Source: Woeseia oceani
Lineage (GTDB): Bacteria > Pseudomonadota > Gammaproteobacteria > Steroidobacterales > Woeseiaceae
DNA: 64,000 bases
Direction: 5' to 3'
NCBI RefSeq assembly: GCF_001677435.1
Contig: NZ_CP016268.1
Coordinates: forward strand, 186,001 to 250,000
Under the pieces are notes generated by a model. That model was not told the DNA's origin. It searched no databases and was given only the letters and a program-made list of their open reading frames with translations. This document shows, one piece after another, positions 53,664-63,839 of the stretch; positions within the stretch are counted from its first letter, which is position 1; every line of letters starts with the position of its first letter. Made by a program: the position numbers and the translations under genes.

Positions 53664-54785
53664 TCAGTGCCCGTGGCCGCCGCCGAGCGACGACTTGAGC
53701 ATCAGTGACTTGAGGTGAAACACGCCGTCGACGGCAACCTCGTCGCCTTCCGTCAGTCCGCCGCGCACCACGCGCCAGTCGCCGACGGTCTCTCCCGCGT
53801 CAATGGCGGTGGCATGAAATTCGTCACCGTCTTCGAGCACGTACACTGTTGGCAGGCCGTCGATCAGCGTGATAGCGGATTCCGGCACAGCGAGGACAGG
53901 TTCTCTCGTGCCGGTAACGATCTCTGCCTGCACAAACTGGCCGGCATGCAACAGGTCGTCCCGGTTCTGCACTTCGATGCGCAGTCCCTGCGTGCGCGTG
54001 GTTTCGTTGAGTTGGTGGCGGCGTTCCAGCACCGTTCCTTCAATCCACGTCTTGCCGTCAACGCTGACGCGAGCCATTGCACCGTTCTCGATGTAACCCA
54101 GCGTGGCCGGAACTGTCTGCGCTTCTACCCACATGACGGATTCGTCGCTGATATCGAACAGCACGCGTCCGGGCTCGATAAGCTCGCCGACAATGAACTC
54201 GTCACGGAGGATCGTGCCCGTTTGCGGCGCAAGCAGGTCGAATTCACCCGTTGCCTTGCTCGCATCGTTGCCGTTCTGCAGCGCATCGGCTTGTGCGCGG
54301 GTCATGCCGTAGGCGATCACGCGCGCGTAGGCTTGTTGTTGCGCAACTTGGGCTTCGGTGTAACGCCGTTCCGAGACGGCGCCCTGGCCCAGCGACCGGA
54401 CACGCTGCCATTCCCGGTTCGCGACGATGAGCTGGCCCTGTGCTTCGGCCATTTCGACACTGGACAGCGTCACCAGCTTTTGTCCGGTTTCGACGCCATC
54501 ACCGAGACGCACATGGCGCGCGACGACCTGGGCGGATATGCGGGGCGTGACGCGCGAGGATTCGTAGGCATTGATGACCACTTCGGCCGGCACGACTACA
54601 GACTCATCGAGTGCACGACGGTCGACGATGTCGACACGCACACCCGCGTGTTCGCGCTCTGACGGCGCAAGACTGACGCTGCGTGCGGCGCCTTCTTCGT
54701 CGTCATGATCGGCCTCTTGGGCCCAGGCGGATGTCGTGGCGAACGACAGGCACAAGACCGCCGTCCATTGAATGATGGTTTGCAT
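53664..54785 (-). CDS. RND efflux periplasmic adaptor (CzcB-like)
   Basis: A 373-residue membrane-fusion protein with a signal peptide (IIQWTAVLCLSFATTSAWAQ), a His/Asp/Glu-rich start (EADHDDEEGAARS), lipoyl and beta-barrel domains (ISAQVVARHVRLGDGVETGQKLVTLSS, LLAPQTGTILRDEFIVGELIEPG) and a C-terminal GGGHGH. The His-rich ends may pick up metal. The ATG at 54785 starts at the signal peptide, one base after the CzcC-like stop. Confidence 0.93.
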   Translation of the reverse strand: MQTIIQWTAVLCLSFATTSAWAQEADHDDEEGAARSVSLAPSEREHAGVRVDIVDRRALDESVVVPAEVVINAYESSRVTPRISAQVVARHVRLGDGVETGQKLVTLSSVEMAEAQGQLIVANREWQRVRSLGQGAVSERRYTEAQVAQQQAYARVIAYGMTRAQADALQNGNDASKATGEFDLLAPQTGTILRDEFIVGELIEPGRVLFDISDESVMWVEAQTVPATLGYIENGAMARVSVDGKTWIEGTVLERRHQLNETTRTQGLRIEVQNRDDLLHAGQFVQAEIVTGTREPVLAVPESAITLIDGLPTVYVLEDGDEFHATAIDAGETVGDWRVVRGGLTEGDEVAVDGVFHLKSLMLKSSLGGGHGH

Positions 54786-54786
54786 T

Positions 54787-56058
54787 TCAGTTCTCCGGAA
54801 ATTTGTAGGGCTGGACGTCGGCTTGCAGATTGAGCCAGTTGTCGACCTGGCCGGACGCATTCACCCATTCGAACCAGGCGCGCCAGAACGACTGGCGAAG
54901 CTCAAGGGCGTTTTCCCTGACGTCGAGTGTCTGCCTGAGCTGCACGAGGTAGTCGGTGGTGCTGATCTCGCCGGATTGCCACAGGCGTCGTACCAGGTCA
55001 CCCTGGCGTTCCAGGCTTTCGCTGCCAGCTGCGCGCCAGTCCTGCCACGCGGCGTAGACTGCGCGGTAACGTTCGGCGGCGCTGACAACGCGCGCGTAGG
55101 CACGTTGCCGAATGTCGCTGGCGATCTGCATCGCCTCGCGACGGTCGGCGACGGCCGCCGAGACTTCCGCACTGAATGAATTGCGTACGAACAGCGGTAC
55201 GGTGACGTTGATGCCAATAAGGTTCGACTCACCTTCCTTGCCACCAGCGATGCCAATGGTTGGATCCGGTCGTTTCTCGCGTTGGCGCAGCTCGACCACT
55301 GCGCTGGCAACATCAACCTGGCTTTGCGCCGCACGAACTTCCGGCAGAGCCATCACCAGCATCTCGGGCTCGAATTGCGCCGGCAACGCGGGCAGGGTGT
55401 TGTCGAGACCAGGCCATTCATCCGGCGGCGAATTCGGAACCAGCGAGCGCACGTCTTGGCGCGCTTCCGCCAACGCGGCCGCGGCCGATGCTTTCTGAAT
55501 GCGTGCGTCACTGGCGGCAATCCGCGCAAGGTCGAGGTCCACCTGGCTCAAGTCACCGGCGTCGAAACGCCTGCCGGCCAGTTCCGCGAACTCGTTCATG
55601 GCCTCGACGCGCTCGGCCGCGAGGCGCTCGCGCTCGGCGCCGGTACGGTAGCGCGCCAGGCCGTCCAGCAATTTGACGATGACGTCGCGGCGGACTGACA
55701 GGTAGCGTGCGAGTGTAGCTTCGCGCTGGAAGGCAGCCGCGTCGCTGCGTGCGCCACGTTTGTCGGCCCAGTCGATGGTCTGGCTGAGGCCGATTGTCTG
55801 CGTCCGTTCGACGTCGGTATCTTCGGCGTCGAACGACAGCGTCGGGTTGTAAAGGGGCCGTGACGCCGCATCGCTGCGGGCATCGCTGGCGTCGAGGGCG
55901 GCACGGGCTGCCTCGACACGCGGATTGCGGTCGACAACTGCCCGAATAAAGCCACTTAGCGCGGCGTCGGCTTTATCAGGGGGTGCTGCCAGGCTTATCC
56001 ACGGCAGCATGATCAGCCCGCCGCACAGCGCGGCGAGCATCCGATTGGAATGCTTCAT
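54787..56058 (-). CDS. TolC-family outer-membrane efflux protein (CzcC-like)
   Basis: A 423-residue outer-membrane factor with a signal peptide (LCGGLIMLPWISLAAPP) and the repeated helical hairpins of TolC-type proteins: NPRVEAARAALDASDARSDAASRPLYNPTLSFDAED, QVDLDLARIAASDARIQKA, NLIGINVTVPLFVRNS and YLVQLRQTLDVRENALEL. It is the first gene of the czcCBA-type order here, with the adaptor gene starting one base later. Confidence 0.92.
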   Translation of the reverse strand: MKHSNRMLAALCGGLIMLPWISLAAPPDKADAALSGFIRAVVDRNPRVEAARAALDASDARSDAASRPLYNPTLSFDAEDTDVERTQTIGLSQTIDWADKRGARSDAAAFQREATLARYLSVRRDVIVKLLDGLARYRTGAERERLAAERVEAMNEFAELAGRRFDAGDLSQVDLDLARIAASDARIQKASAAAALAEARQDVRSLVPNSPPDEWPGLDNTLPALPAQFEPEMLVMALPEVRAAQSQVDVASAVVELRQREKRPDPTIGIAGGKEGESNLIGINVTVPLFVRNSFSAEVSAAVADRREAMQIASDIRQRAYARVVSAAERYRAVYAAWQDWRAAGSESLERQGDLVRRLWQSGEISTTDYLVQLRQTLDVRENALELRQSFWRAWFEWVNASGQVDNWLNLQADVQPYKFPEN

Positions 56059-56136
56059 GATTCAGTTTTCCGTCAGAACTACAGGGGTTCGCACGGGCTG
56101 GCAATCAGCGCGCGCGGACTGGTCTCTGGAACTGAA

Positions 56137-56472
56137 TCAGGCGTTGGGGGGTGGGGTCGGTGGGGCTGTGCCGTCGCGGGCATTGAGTTGCGAGAGCCTG
56201 CGACTTGCGGATGCCGCCGGATTTGGGGCTGCATTCTTGCCAGCGTCCATTGCTATGCTGGACGCGTGACCGTGACAGCAATGCTCGCAATGATTTTCGT
56301 CTATGTCGTTGTGTTCTTCATCGTCCAGGGTCGGCGCCAAGCAGAGCGCCAAGGTTCCATTGACGTCGTCCATGCCGCCATGCGGGTGTCCGTCTGACAC
56401 ACGGTCAGCCGCGCTGTCCAGGCTGAGGAACAGCACGGATATCAGGACAAGTTGGCAGACGGCGTGTTGCAT
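56137..56472 (-). CDS. Small secreted His/Cys-rich protein of the czc locus
   Basis: A 111-residue protein (MQHAVCQLVLISVLFLSLDSAAD, a signal peptide) with GHPHGGMDDVNG and ENHCEHCCHGHASS, an obvious metal-binding His/Cys cluster, and a low-complexity C-terminus ending APPTPPPNA. Similar small periplasmic proteins (CzcI/CzcE-like) accompany czc operons in other bacteria, but I cannot assign one with certainty. It lies just upstream of the CzcC-like gene on the same strand, probably first in the transcript. Confidence 0.65.
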   Translation of the reverse strand: MQHAVCQLVLISVLFLSLDSAADRVSDGHPHGGMDDVNGTLALCLAPTLDDEEHNDIDENHCEHCCHGHASSIAMDAGKNAAPNPAASASRRLSQLNARDGTAPPTPPPNA

Positions 56473-56505
56473 AGGCAATCGAGCATATCTCAAGCTAACG
56501 GTCAA

Positions 56506-56675
56506 TCAAAGCGCCTGCGAAGGACGCGTACGTGTGACAACCCAGACTCGACCGAACAATCATGGTCAGATTTGATCGAGACCAGGGGCCGCTTCACACT
56601 TGATCGCCGTCGTTAGCGCGTTGAAGTGCTGTGCAATGGCAAATGACCAGCAGTGGTCTTCTCATCATTGCAAAA
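56506..56675. other. Promoter region left of the ArsR gene
   Basis: A 170-base gap between the convergent end of arsR and the start of the czc transcript. It should hold the czc promoter, but I see no clear -35/-10 pair. G+C falls from here on. Confidence 0.4.
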
Positions 56676-57071
56676 CTATCCGGTCTGCAAGGCCTTGGTT
56701 AGCACCCCCACACGACATCGCCCTTTTTCACGGTGAAAGAGGCGCTTATTAAAGCGCTCAACATCATCGCCATAGATTGATTCATCATCAGGCAATGTAG
56801 CTATGAGCTTCGACATCATTTTGAGGTGCTTTGGCTCTGAGACCAGGCGGTGATACACCCAGCGACCTTCTTTCTCCGACGCAAGCAAACCAACCTGGCG
56901 CAGGACTTTTAGATGCCTTGAGAGTTTGTACTGGGGTTCTTGCAGGCTATCCACGAGTTCGCACAGACATGCTTCTTCCTGAGTTGTCGAGAGCAAGCGC
57001 ACAATCCTCAAGCGTGTTCTATCGCACAACGCCTGGAAAATATTCTCGATCGGGACTTCAATTACTTGCAT
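56676..57071 (-). CDS. ArsR/SmtB-family metal-responsive repressor
   Basis: A 131-residue winged-helix repressor: NIFQALCDRTRLRIVRLLSTTQEEACLCELVDSLQEPQYKLSRHLKVLRQVGLLASEKEGRWVYHRL. The helix before the recognition helix has ACLCEL, a CxC metal site of the ArsR type, which suggests As(III)/Sb(III) or another thiophilic ion. The ATG at 57071 is chosen because it leaves the palindromic operator just upstream; a TTG 18 bases earlier is possible. Divergent from a CDF gene. Confidence 0.9.
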   Translation of the reverse strand: MQVIEVPIENIFQALCDRTRLRIVRLLSTTQEEACLCELVDSLQEPQYKLSRHLKVLRQVGLLASEKEGRWVYHRLVSEPKHLKMMSKLIATLPDDESIYGDDVERFNKRLFHREKGRCRVGVLTKALQTG

Positions 57072-57092
57072 AGTTGCATTATCGTGCAACTA
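57071..57092. promoter_or_regulatory. ArsR operator between divergent genes
   Basis: TAGTTGCA-TTATCG-TGCAACTA, a perfect 8-bp inverted repeat with a 6-base centre, lies right at the repressor start and 8 bases before the ATG of the divergent CDF gene. It likely binds the ArsR-like protein and controls both directions. Confidence 0.75.
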
Positions 57093-57099
57093 TTGGTTT

Positions 57100-57747
57100 A
57101 TGACAAGGCCTTCGCTTTCAGACCACAGCAAAGAAATGGCGGACGATTGTTGCTCAGTTGAAGTCGGGTCCAAAGAACAGGCACGAATACTGTTTATGGT
57201 GCTCGCAATTAACGCCGCTATGTTTGTGGCGGAGTTCATTGCGGGCGTCATCGCACAATCCACCGGACTAATCGCTGATTCTTTAGACATGCTTGCTGAT
57301 GCCGCTGTCTACTGCGTGAGTCTGTACGCCGTAGGTCGGTCTGCAAGCCTGAAGAACCGAGCGGCGATGCTTAGCGGCGTGCTCCAGATACTTCTCGCGG
57401 TCAGTGTTGCCGGAGAAATACTGAGGCGGACGATTATGGGTAGCGAACCAGAGCCCACCCTCATGATCGGCGTTAGCTTGGTTGCACTGGTTGCAAACGT
57501 GATATGCCTGGCTCTGATTGCCAGGCACCGTGATGGCGAGGTCCATATGAGGGCAAGTTGGGTTTTCTCAAAAAATGATGTTATTGCCAATGTCGGCGTC
57601 ATTGCTGCCGGGGGGCTGGTTCTGTTGCTCGATGAGCATTGGCCTGACCTGGTCATAGGCGCATTGATTGTGCTTGTTGTGTTGCGAGGAGGAATTTCGA
57701 TCTTGGCTGATGCGAAACGGGAGAGGATTGTTGATTCACAACGATGA
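57100..57747 (+). CDS. Short CDF-family cation transporter
   Basis: A 215-residue membrane protein with six helices and the metal-site residues in LIADSLDMLADAAVYCVSL (DxxxD) and WVFSKNDVIANVGVIAAG (NDxxxN). It lacks the C-terminal cytoplasmic domain, as in short CDF proteins associated with metal operons. DDCCSVE near the N-terminus adds two Cys that might bind metal. It is divergent from, and probably repressed by, the ArsR-like protein. Its 3' end overlaps the TonB receptor frame. Confidence 0.8.
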   Translation: MTRPSLSDHSKEMADDCCSVEVGSKEQARILFMVLAINAAMFVAEFIAGVIAQSTGLIADSLDMLADAAVYCVSLYAVGRSASLKNRAAMLSGVLQILLAVSVAGEILRRTIMGSEPEPTLMIGVSLVALVANVICLALIARHRDGEVHMRASWVFSKNDVIANVGVIAAGGLVLLLDEHWPDLVIGALIVLVVLRGGISILADAKRERIVDSQR

Positions 57748-59722
57748 AATAAACCATAACGCATGGCAATCAGGCGCTTCATTAGGTGTTCTGATTGCTC
57801 TGTGTGCTTGTTTGCTCATGGCAAACCCTGCTGTCGCGGACGAAGACGACCATGACGAGATGGAAGAAATAGAGGAAATCTTGGTGCAGGCAACAAGATC
57901 GCGCCGCCGCGTGCAGGATCAGCCAACGCGTATCGAGGTGCTTAACCAAGAAGAAATCAGCGAGAAGATCATGATGCGCCCAGGCAATATCTCGATGATG
58001 CTTGCAGAGACTGGCGGGCTTCGTGTCCAGGTAACTTCGCCTGCACTTGGCTCCTCGAATATACGCATCCATGGGATGCGTGGACGTTACACACAGCTTC
58101 TGGCAGACGGATTGCCGCTCTATGGCGGCCAGGCATCCGGCCTGGGCTTATTGCAGGTACCGCCAAGTGACCTTGGCCAGGTTGAAGTGATCAAAGGCTC
58201 AGCGTCTGCCCTTTACGGTGGCCAGGCGCTCGGCGGTGTCATTAACCTCGTATCAAAGCGGCCATCAGAGGTGACTGAGGGTGAAGTGATCCTCAATGCT
58301 ACAACACGGGACGGCCAGGATTTTTCGACGTACGCATCTTCTCCGTTAGGGAATCGCTGGAGTGGATCGTTGCTGGTGGCCGCCAATCAACACGGCGCGA
58401 ATGACCTGGACGATGACGGTTGGATAGATTTGCCTGAATACGAGCGCTGGAGCGTGCGGCCTCGTCTTTTCTGGGAGGGGTATGAAGGCACAAACCTTTA
58501 CTTGACTGTCGGAGCGATGGGTGAAGATCGGAAAGGAGGTACGCTGAGTGGTAGCGTAGTACCGGATGGCAGCGCATTTCCGCAAAATCAAGATACCGAC
58601 CGCCTCGATGGTGGCTTTTTGTTGCAGCATCCTATCAATGATCAACTATCAGCTCAGGTTCGCGCTTCAGCTATCCGGCAGCAACATGATCATGTGTTTG
58701 GTGATCTTTTGGAGCAAGATCGCCATCAGACAATTCTTACCGAAGCGTCTCTATCTGGTGACTTACCCGGCGCCTCCTGGGTAGGAGGCGTTGCCTTCCA
58801 ATCAGATGAATACGACTCGGGCACATTTCCGATTCATGATTACAAGTATGAATCACCCGCTGCATTTGCCCACTTTGACCAGGACCTTGGTGAACGATTA
58901 ACAGGGGCGTTGAGCGTTCGGTGGGATGACCATAGTGAGTATGGCGGAGAACTAAGCCCACGGATGGCATTGTTGTTTCGAGAAGGTGCGTGGACCGTTC
59001 GAGGTTCGTGGGGTAGAGGTTTTTTTGCCCCAACGCCTTTTCTTGAGGAAACAGAAGCGGCAGGACTTTCACGGTTGGAACCGCTTGCCAATTTGGAGGC
59101 CGAAACGGCTGAAACCGCATCAATTGATGTCAGCTATTCAGCAGGCAATCTTGAAACCGGTCTGACGTTTTTTGGGTCGAGTATTGCTGATGCGGTTCGA
59201 ATAGAGACGTTGGCCGCAGACCGTGTTCAGATGGTTAATGTCGATGGGGTTACCCGTACTCGTGGTATAGAAGCGCTGATGCGCTGGCGGCTCGATGACT
59301 TCGTTGTCACTGCAAGCTACCTTTACACAGATGCCAGTGAGCCAGATGAAGATGATGTGGGGCGTCGGACTGTACCGCTCACGCCGCGTCACTCCGCAGG
59401 GATGGTTGCGTTCTGGGAGGTGGAGGAAAAAGGCCGAATTGGCTTCGAGGTCTACTACACAGGTACACAGTTTCTTGAAGACAATCCGTACCGCATGGAG
59501 AGTGATCCTTACTTTGAGGTGGGTTTGCTCGGAGAGATTATTCGGGGCCGATACAGTTTCTTCCTCAATCTCGAGAACATACTTGACGTGCGTCAAACGC
59601 GTGAAGACTTGCTGGTTCGTCCGAACCGGACGCCTGATGGGCGCTGGACGGTCGACGCCTGGGCTCCGCTGGAAGGATTCGTAGCTAACGCGGGTGTTCG
59701 AATTCGCCTGGGAGAATTCTGA
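57710..59722 (+). CDS. TonB-dependent outer-membrane receptor
   Basis: A 670-residue receptor. The signal segment (GASLGVLIALCACLLMANPAVA) is followed by a His/Asp/Glu-rich stretch and the plug domain (ILVQATRSRRRVQDQPTRIEVLN, IHGMRGRYTQLLADGLPLYGG, VEVIKGSASALYGGQALGGVINLVSKRP), then the beta barrel ending in RLGEF. Its start is uncertain: the ATG at 57710 overlaps the CDF gene by 38 bases, and a TTG at 57731 after GGGAGAGG would be a better site. It may import a metal chelate or another metallophore. Confidence 0.9.
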   Translation: MRNGRGLLIHNDEINHNAWQSGASLGVLIALCACLLMANPAVADEDDHDEMEEIEEILVQATRSRRRVQDQPTRIEVLNQEEISEKIMMRPGNISMMLAETGGLRVQVTSPALGSSNIRIHGMRGRYTQLLADGLPLYGGQASGLGLLQVPPSDLGQVEVIKGSASALYGGQALGGVINLVSKRPSEVTEGEVILNATTRDGQDFSTYASSPLGNRWSGSLLVAANQHGANDLDDDGWIDLPEYERWSVRPRLFWEGYEGTNLYLTVGAMGEDRKGGTLSGSVVPDGSAFPQNQDTDRLDGGFLLQHPINDQLSAQVRASAIRQQHDHVFGDLLEQDRHQTILTEASLSGDLPGASWVGGVAFQSDEYDSGTFPIHDYKYESPAAFAHFDQDLGERLTGALSVRWDDHSEYGGELSPRMALLFREGAWTVRGSWGRGFFAPTPFLEETEAAGLSRLEPLANLEAETAETASIDVSYSAGNLETGLTFFGSSIADAVRIETLAADRVQMVNVDGVTRTRGIEALMRWRLDDFVVTASYLYTDASEPDEDDVGRRTVPLTPRHSAGMVAFWEVEEKGRIGFEVYYTGTQFLEDNPYRMESDPYFEVGLLGEIIRGRYSFFLNLENILDVRQTREDLLVRPNRTPDGRWTVDAWAPLEGFVANAGVRIRLGEF

Positions 59723-59869
59723 ACCGCAGACGCTTCTTCGCGGTGGTTCGCCAATGTCCGGTTCTGGCCGCTGAAAGCGACGGCCGCGTTCGACTTCGGC
59801 AAGCGTCGCTACGGCGACCGCATGAGTGAACCTTGTCCGGACTATGCATGAACAGTCCGGGCAAGGAAG

Positions 59870-60859
59870 CTATTCGTAAGGGGAAGGAATCAACTTCCCC
59901 GGAACCCAGCTCATGTAGACCACCATCCCGAACAGCTCAACGAGCGACTGGAAAACTATGACAACCACGGCAGCCTGCAAGGTGTCCGGCAGCGCCAGGG
60001 CCAACGGCAACATCACGAAGGAATTGCGGGTGCCGAAGCTGAAGGCCAGGGTCCTGGCCGAAGGTGCGGGCAGCTGAAACAGCTTGCCGAGCGTCTTTCC
60101 GAGGTACGCAGCGAAGACGAGGTATATGACGAAGATCGGCAGCACTTGCATCAGCACGCCGGTCAAACCCGTTACGGTTGTCACCTGCGAGGCCGCGATG
60201 ACGAACACGACCAGCGCCAGCAATGGCACGGGCAGCACGCTCAAGCCATGGACCCAACGTCTGGCGTTGACATTACGTTGGGCAAGGCGCTCGGTGCCCC
60301 AGGCCAGGGCGAGCGGCGTGAGAATCAATCCCGCAAAGGCGCTGAGCAGGTGGGTGCTGAGCGCAGCCTGTAGCCATTCCCCGCCCAGAAAGAGCCAGAG
60401 ATAGACGGGCAAGGCCAGCAGCTGCACGAGCAACAGCACCGGCGTGGCGGCGATGGCTCTGCTTGCGTCGCCTTTGCCGAGGTGCGTAAAGCTGATGAAC
60501 CAGTCGGTGCACGGGACGAGCAGCACCATCAGGACACCGGCCTGAACGGCGGGCGACACGGGCAAGACGGTCACCAGCCCACCGAGGACGAGGGGGATCA
60601 GCACGAAGTTGCCAAGCAGCAGGGCCGCCAGGAAACGCCTGTCCCTGAAGCCCTGGCCAATGCGGGTCAGAGGAACCTGGGTGAAGGTGGCATAAAGCAG
60701 CCCGCCAAGCAGCGGCCAGAGAAAAGCTTCCAGCCGCGCCGTCATGTCCGGCTGGTTCAGCCCGACAGCGAGACCCAGGAGGATACTGAACAGGTAAATC
60801 CAGGACTGCTGTCGTTCCATCCGGTTGCGCATGGGCCGGGACTCGTTTCGATGCGCCAC
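59870..60859 (-). CDS. Arsenite/bile-acid:sodium symporter-superfamily permease (ACR3-like)
   Basis: A 329-residue protein with about ten helices. VLMVLLVPCTDWFISFTHLGKGD contains the PCTDW-type motif with the Cys typical of ACR3 arsenite exporters, and FGTRNSFVMLPLALALP is typical of the superfamily. It could export arsenite, but other anions are possible. GTG at 60857-60859 after AAGGATTATCC is preferred; ATG codons at 60832 and 60820 are alternatives. It is encoded downstream of, and on the same strand as, merT-merP, so it may be in their transcript. Confidence 0.78.
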   Translation of the reverse strand: MAHRNESRPMRNRMERQQSWIYLFSILLGLAVGLNQPDMTARLEAFLWPLLGGLLYATFTQVPLTRIGQGFRDRRFLAALLLGNFVLIPLVLGGLVTVLPVSPAVQAGVLMVLLVPCTDWFISFTHLGKGDASRAIAATPVLLLVQLLALPVYLWLFLGGEWLQAALSTHLLSAFAGLILTPLALAWGTERLAQRNVNARRWVHGLSVLPVPLLALVVFVIAASQVTTVTGLTGVLMQVLPIFVIYLVFAAYLGKTLGKLFQLPAPSARTLAFSFGTRNSFVMLPLALALPDTLQAAVVVIVFQSLVELFGMVVYMSWVPGKLIPSPYE

Positions 60860-60915
60860 GGATAATCCTTCGGTCAGTACGTTGACCGTGGTCTTGGTCT
60901 ATCCGTGGGGGAGAA

Positions 60916-61197
60916 TTATTTCGGTGTCGCGGGATAGCCTATTTCTGTTGACGCATTCGCGATCTCATCGATGCTTGTCTGCTCATCGTCAAAAGTCACC
61001 GTCGCCGTCTTGCTGTCGTAATCGACGTCGACTTTGATCACGCCTGCCACGCGCTCCATGGCTTTACGGACCGTCAGCGGGCAAGTGACGCAGGACATCT
61101 TGTCGACGGTCAGCGTGGCGGTGGTTGTTTCTGCGTGAGCCGGTACAGCAGCGAACAAAAAGGCCATCACGGCCCCGGTCGCTAAGAATTTCGACAT
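60916..61197 (-). CDS. merP: Periplasmic mercury-binding protein MerP
   Basis: A 93-residue protein with a signal peptide (KFLATGAVMAFLFAAVPAHA) and a single heavy-metal-associated domain: ATLTVDKMSCVTCPLTVRKAMERVAGVIKVDVDYDSKTATVTF with the CxxC (CVTC). It binds Hg(II) in the periplasm and hands it to MerT. It is 11 bases downstream of merT. The motif reads KMSC rather than the commoner GMTC. Confidence 0.93.
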   Translation of the reverse strand: MSKFLATGAVMAFLFAAVPAHAETTTATLTVDKMSCVTCPLTVRKAMERVAGVIKVDVDYDSKTATVTFDDEQTSIDEIANASTEIGYPATPK

Positions 61198-61208
61198 GGT
61201 GAATCTCC

Positions 61209-61595
61209 TCACAGGAAATAGGGCAGGACAAGATTGATGCCGAGCGCCAGCATCACGAGCGCGGTGGCAAGCCACAGCGCGATCCTGACGATACGTTCGG
61301 ATTGTGGCGAACCGCAGCTGTCGTCGGTGTCGCAGGATCGCGCCGGGCGGAAATAGACGTACCAGTAGCCCGCAGCGAGAAACGCCAGTGTGGCGGCGAT
61401 AAAGTAACCCTGGTAGGGCGCAAGGGCGGTCAGGTTGCTCATCCACGCGCCGCTCACACCCAGCGTGAGCAATACCAGCGGTGCGATGCAGCAGGTCGAC
61501 GCGAGGATGGCGCCCAGCAGCCCGCCCGCGGCGAAGAGCCGCTTGCGCCCGGTAGTGTCTTGTTTCCCGGCGGTTGTCACGCAGATTCCTTGCAT
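61209..61595 (-). CDS. merT: Mercuric transport protein MerT
   Basis: A 128-residue membrane protein with three helices and the paired Cys in ILASTCCIAPLVLLTLGVSGAW, the first-helix Cys-Cys that takes Hg(II) from MerP, and a second Cys-containing loop SCDTDDSC. The ATG at 61595 is preceded by GAGGCGA, and longer frames run into the promoter. It is first gene of the leftward mer transcript. Confidence 0.92.
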   Translation of the reverse strand: MQGICVTTAGKQDTTGRKRLFAAGGLLGAILASTCCIAPLVLLTLGVSGAWMSNLTALAPYQGYFIAATLAFLAAGYWYVYFRPARSCDTDDSCGSPQSERIVRIALWLATALVMLALGINLVLPYFL

Positions 61596-61614
61596 TCGCC
61601 TCAATGTTGGACGG

Positions 61615-61645
61615 ACCATAAACCCTGTAGCCACTACAGAGTCAA
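61615..61645 (-). promoter_or_regulatory. MerR-type promoter/operator of merT-merP
   Basis: Minus strand: -35 TTGACT, a 19-base spacer holding the dyad CTGTAG-TGG-CTACAG, and -10 TATGGT. The overlong spacer is the hallmark of promoters activated by MerR through DNA untwisting. The merR ATG is only 8 bases from its -35. Confidence 0.9.
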
Positions 61646-61652
61646 GCCGATC

Positions 61653-62105
61653 ATGACAAGCACGAAGCGAGAGTATTCCATCGGCGAGCTTGCGGCGCGT
61701 ACCGGCGTCAACAAGGAAACCATACGCTACTACGAGAAAACCGGCGTCATGCCGGATCCGCCGCGAACCAGCAGCGGCTACCGTATGTACGGCCCGGAGC
61801 ACTTGGACCGGCTGCGCTTCATCAGGCGGTGCCGGCAACTCGGATTTTCCATGGCCGATATCGGAAGTTTGTTGGAGCTCGTGGATGATCACGACTACAG
61901 CTGTGCCGAAGTAAAGTCATTGACGCTCATGCAAGCCGACGCGGTGTCCGCGAAAATCCGCGATCTAGAGCGGCTTGAGAAAACCCTGAGGAAAGTCGCG
62001 TCGCGGTGCACTGGCCGAAACGTGCCTGACTGCCCGGTGATTGACGCACTGCTGGATCCGGACGACCAGCTTGAATTGCGCGACAACGATCGCGTCCGGG
62101 ATTGA
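61653..62105 (+). CDS. merR: Mercury-responsive regulator MerR
   Basis: A 150-residue MerR-family regulator with an N-terminal winged helix (YSIGELAARTGVNKETIRYYEKTGVMPDP), a coiled coil, and the three Hg-ligand cysteines in SCAEV and CTGRNVPDC, the standard Hg(II) pattern. It is divergent from merT across one MerR promoter, and merA lies downstream behind another. Both are probably activated by this protein when Hg(II) is bound. Confidence 0.93.
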   Translation: MTSTKREYSIGELAARTGVNKETIRYYEKTGVMPDPPRTSSGYRMYGPEHLDRLRFIRRCRQLGFSMADIGSLLELVDDHDYSCAEVKSLTLMQADAVSAKIRDLERLEKTLRKVASRCTGRNVPDCPVIDALLDPDDQLELRDNDRVRD

Positions 62106-62152
62106 CGGCAACACCATAGGTACGCGTCTGCGTACCAATGTCCGAAACCCTG

Positions 62153-63674
<1,522 letters not shown>

Positions 63675-63839
63675 CCGCCTGATAATTCAACCTTTTCCAA
63701 TTATTTCAGGAATATACAAGTTGGCATTCGTGAAATACTGTGACCCCTGCCACGGCACCCGTGCTTGTATTTGCGTTATCCTGAACCTATTGTGCCTGGT
63801 GTCGTCGAACGGTCGACACGTTCCTGAATGCTGGTCCGC

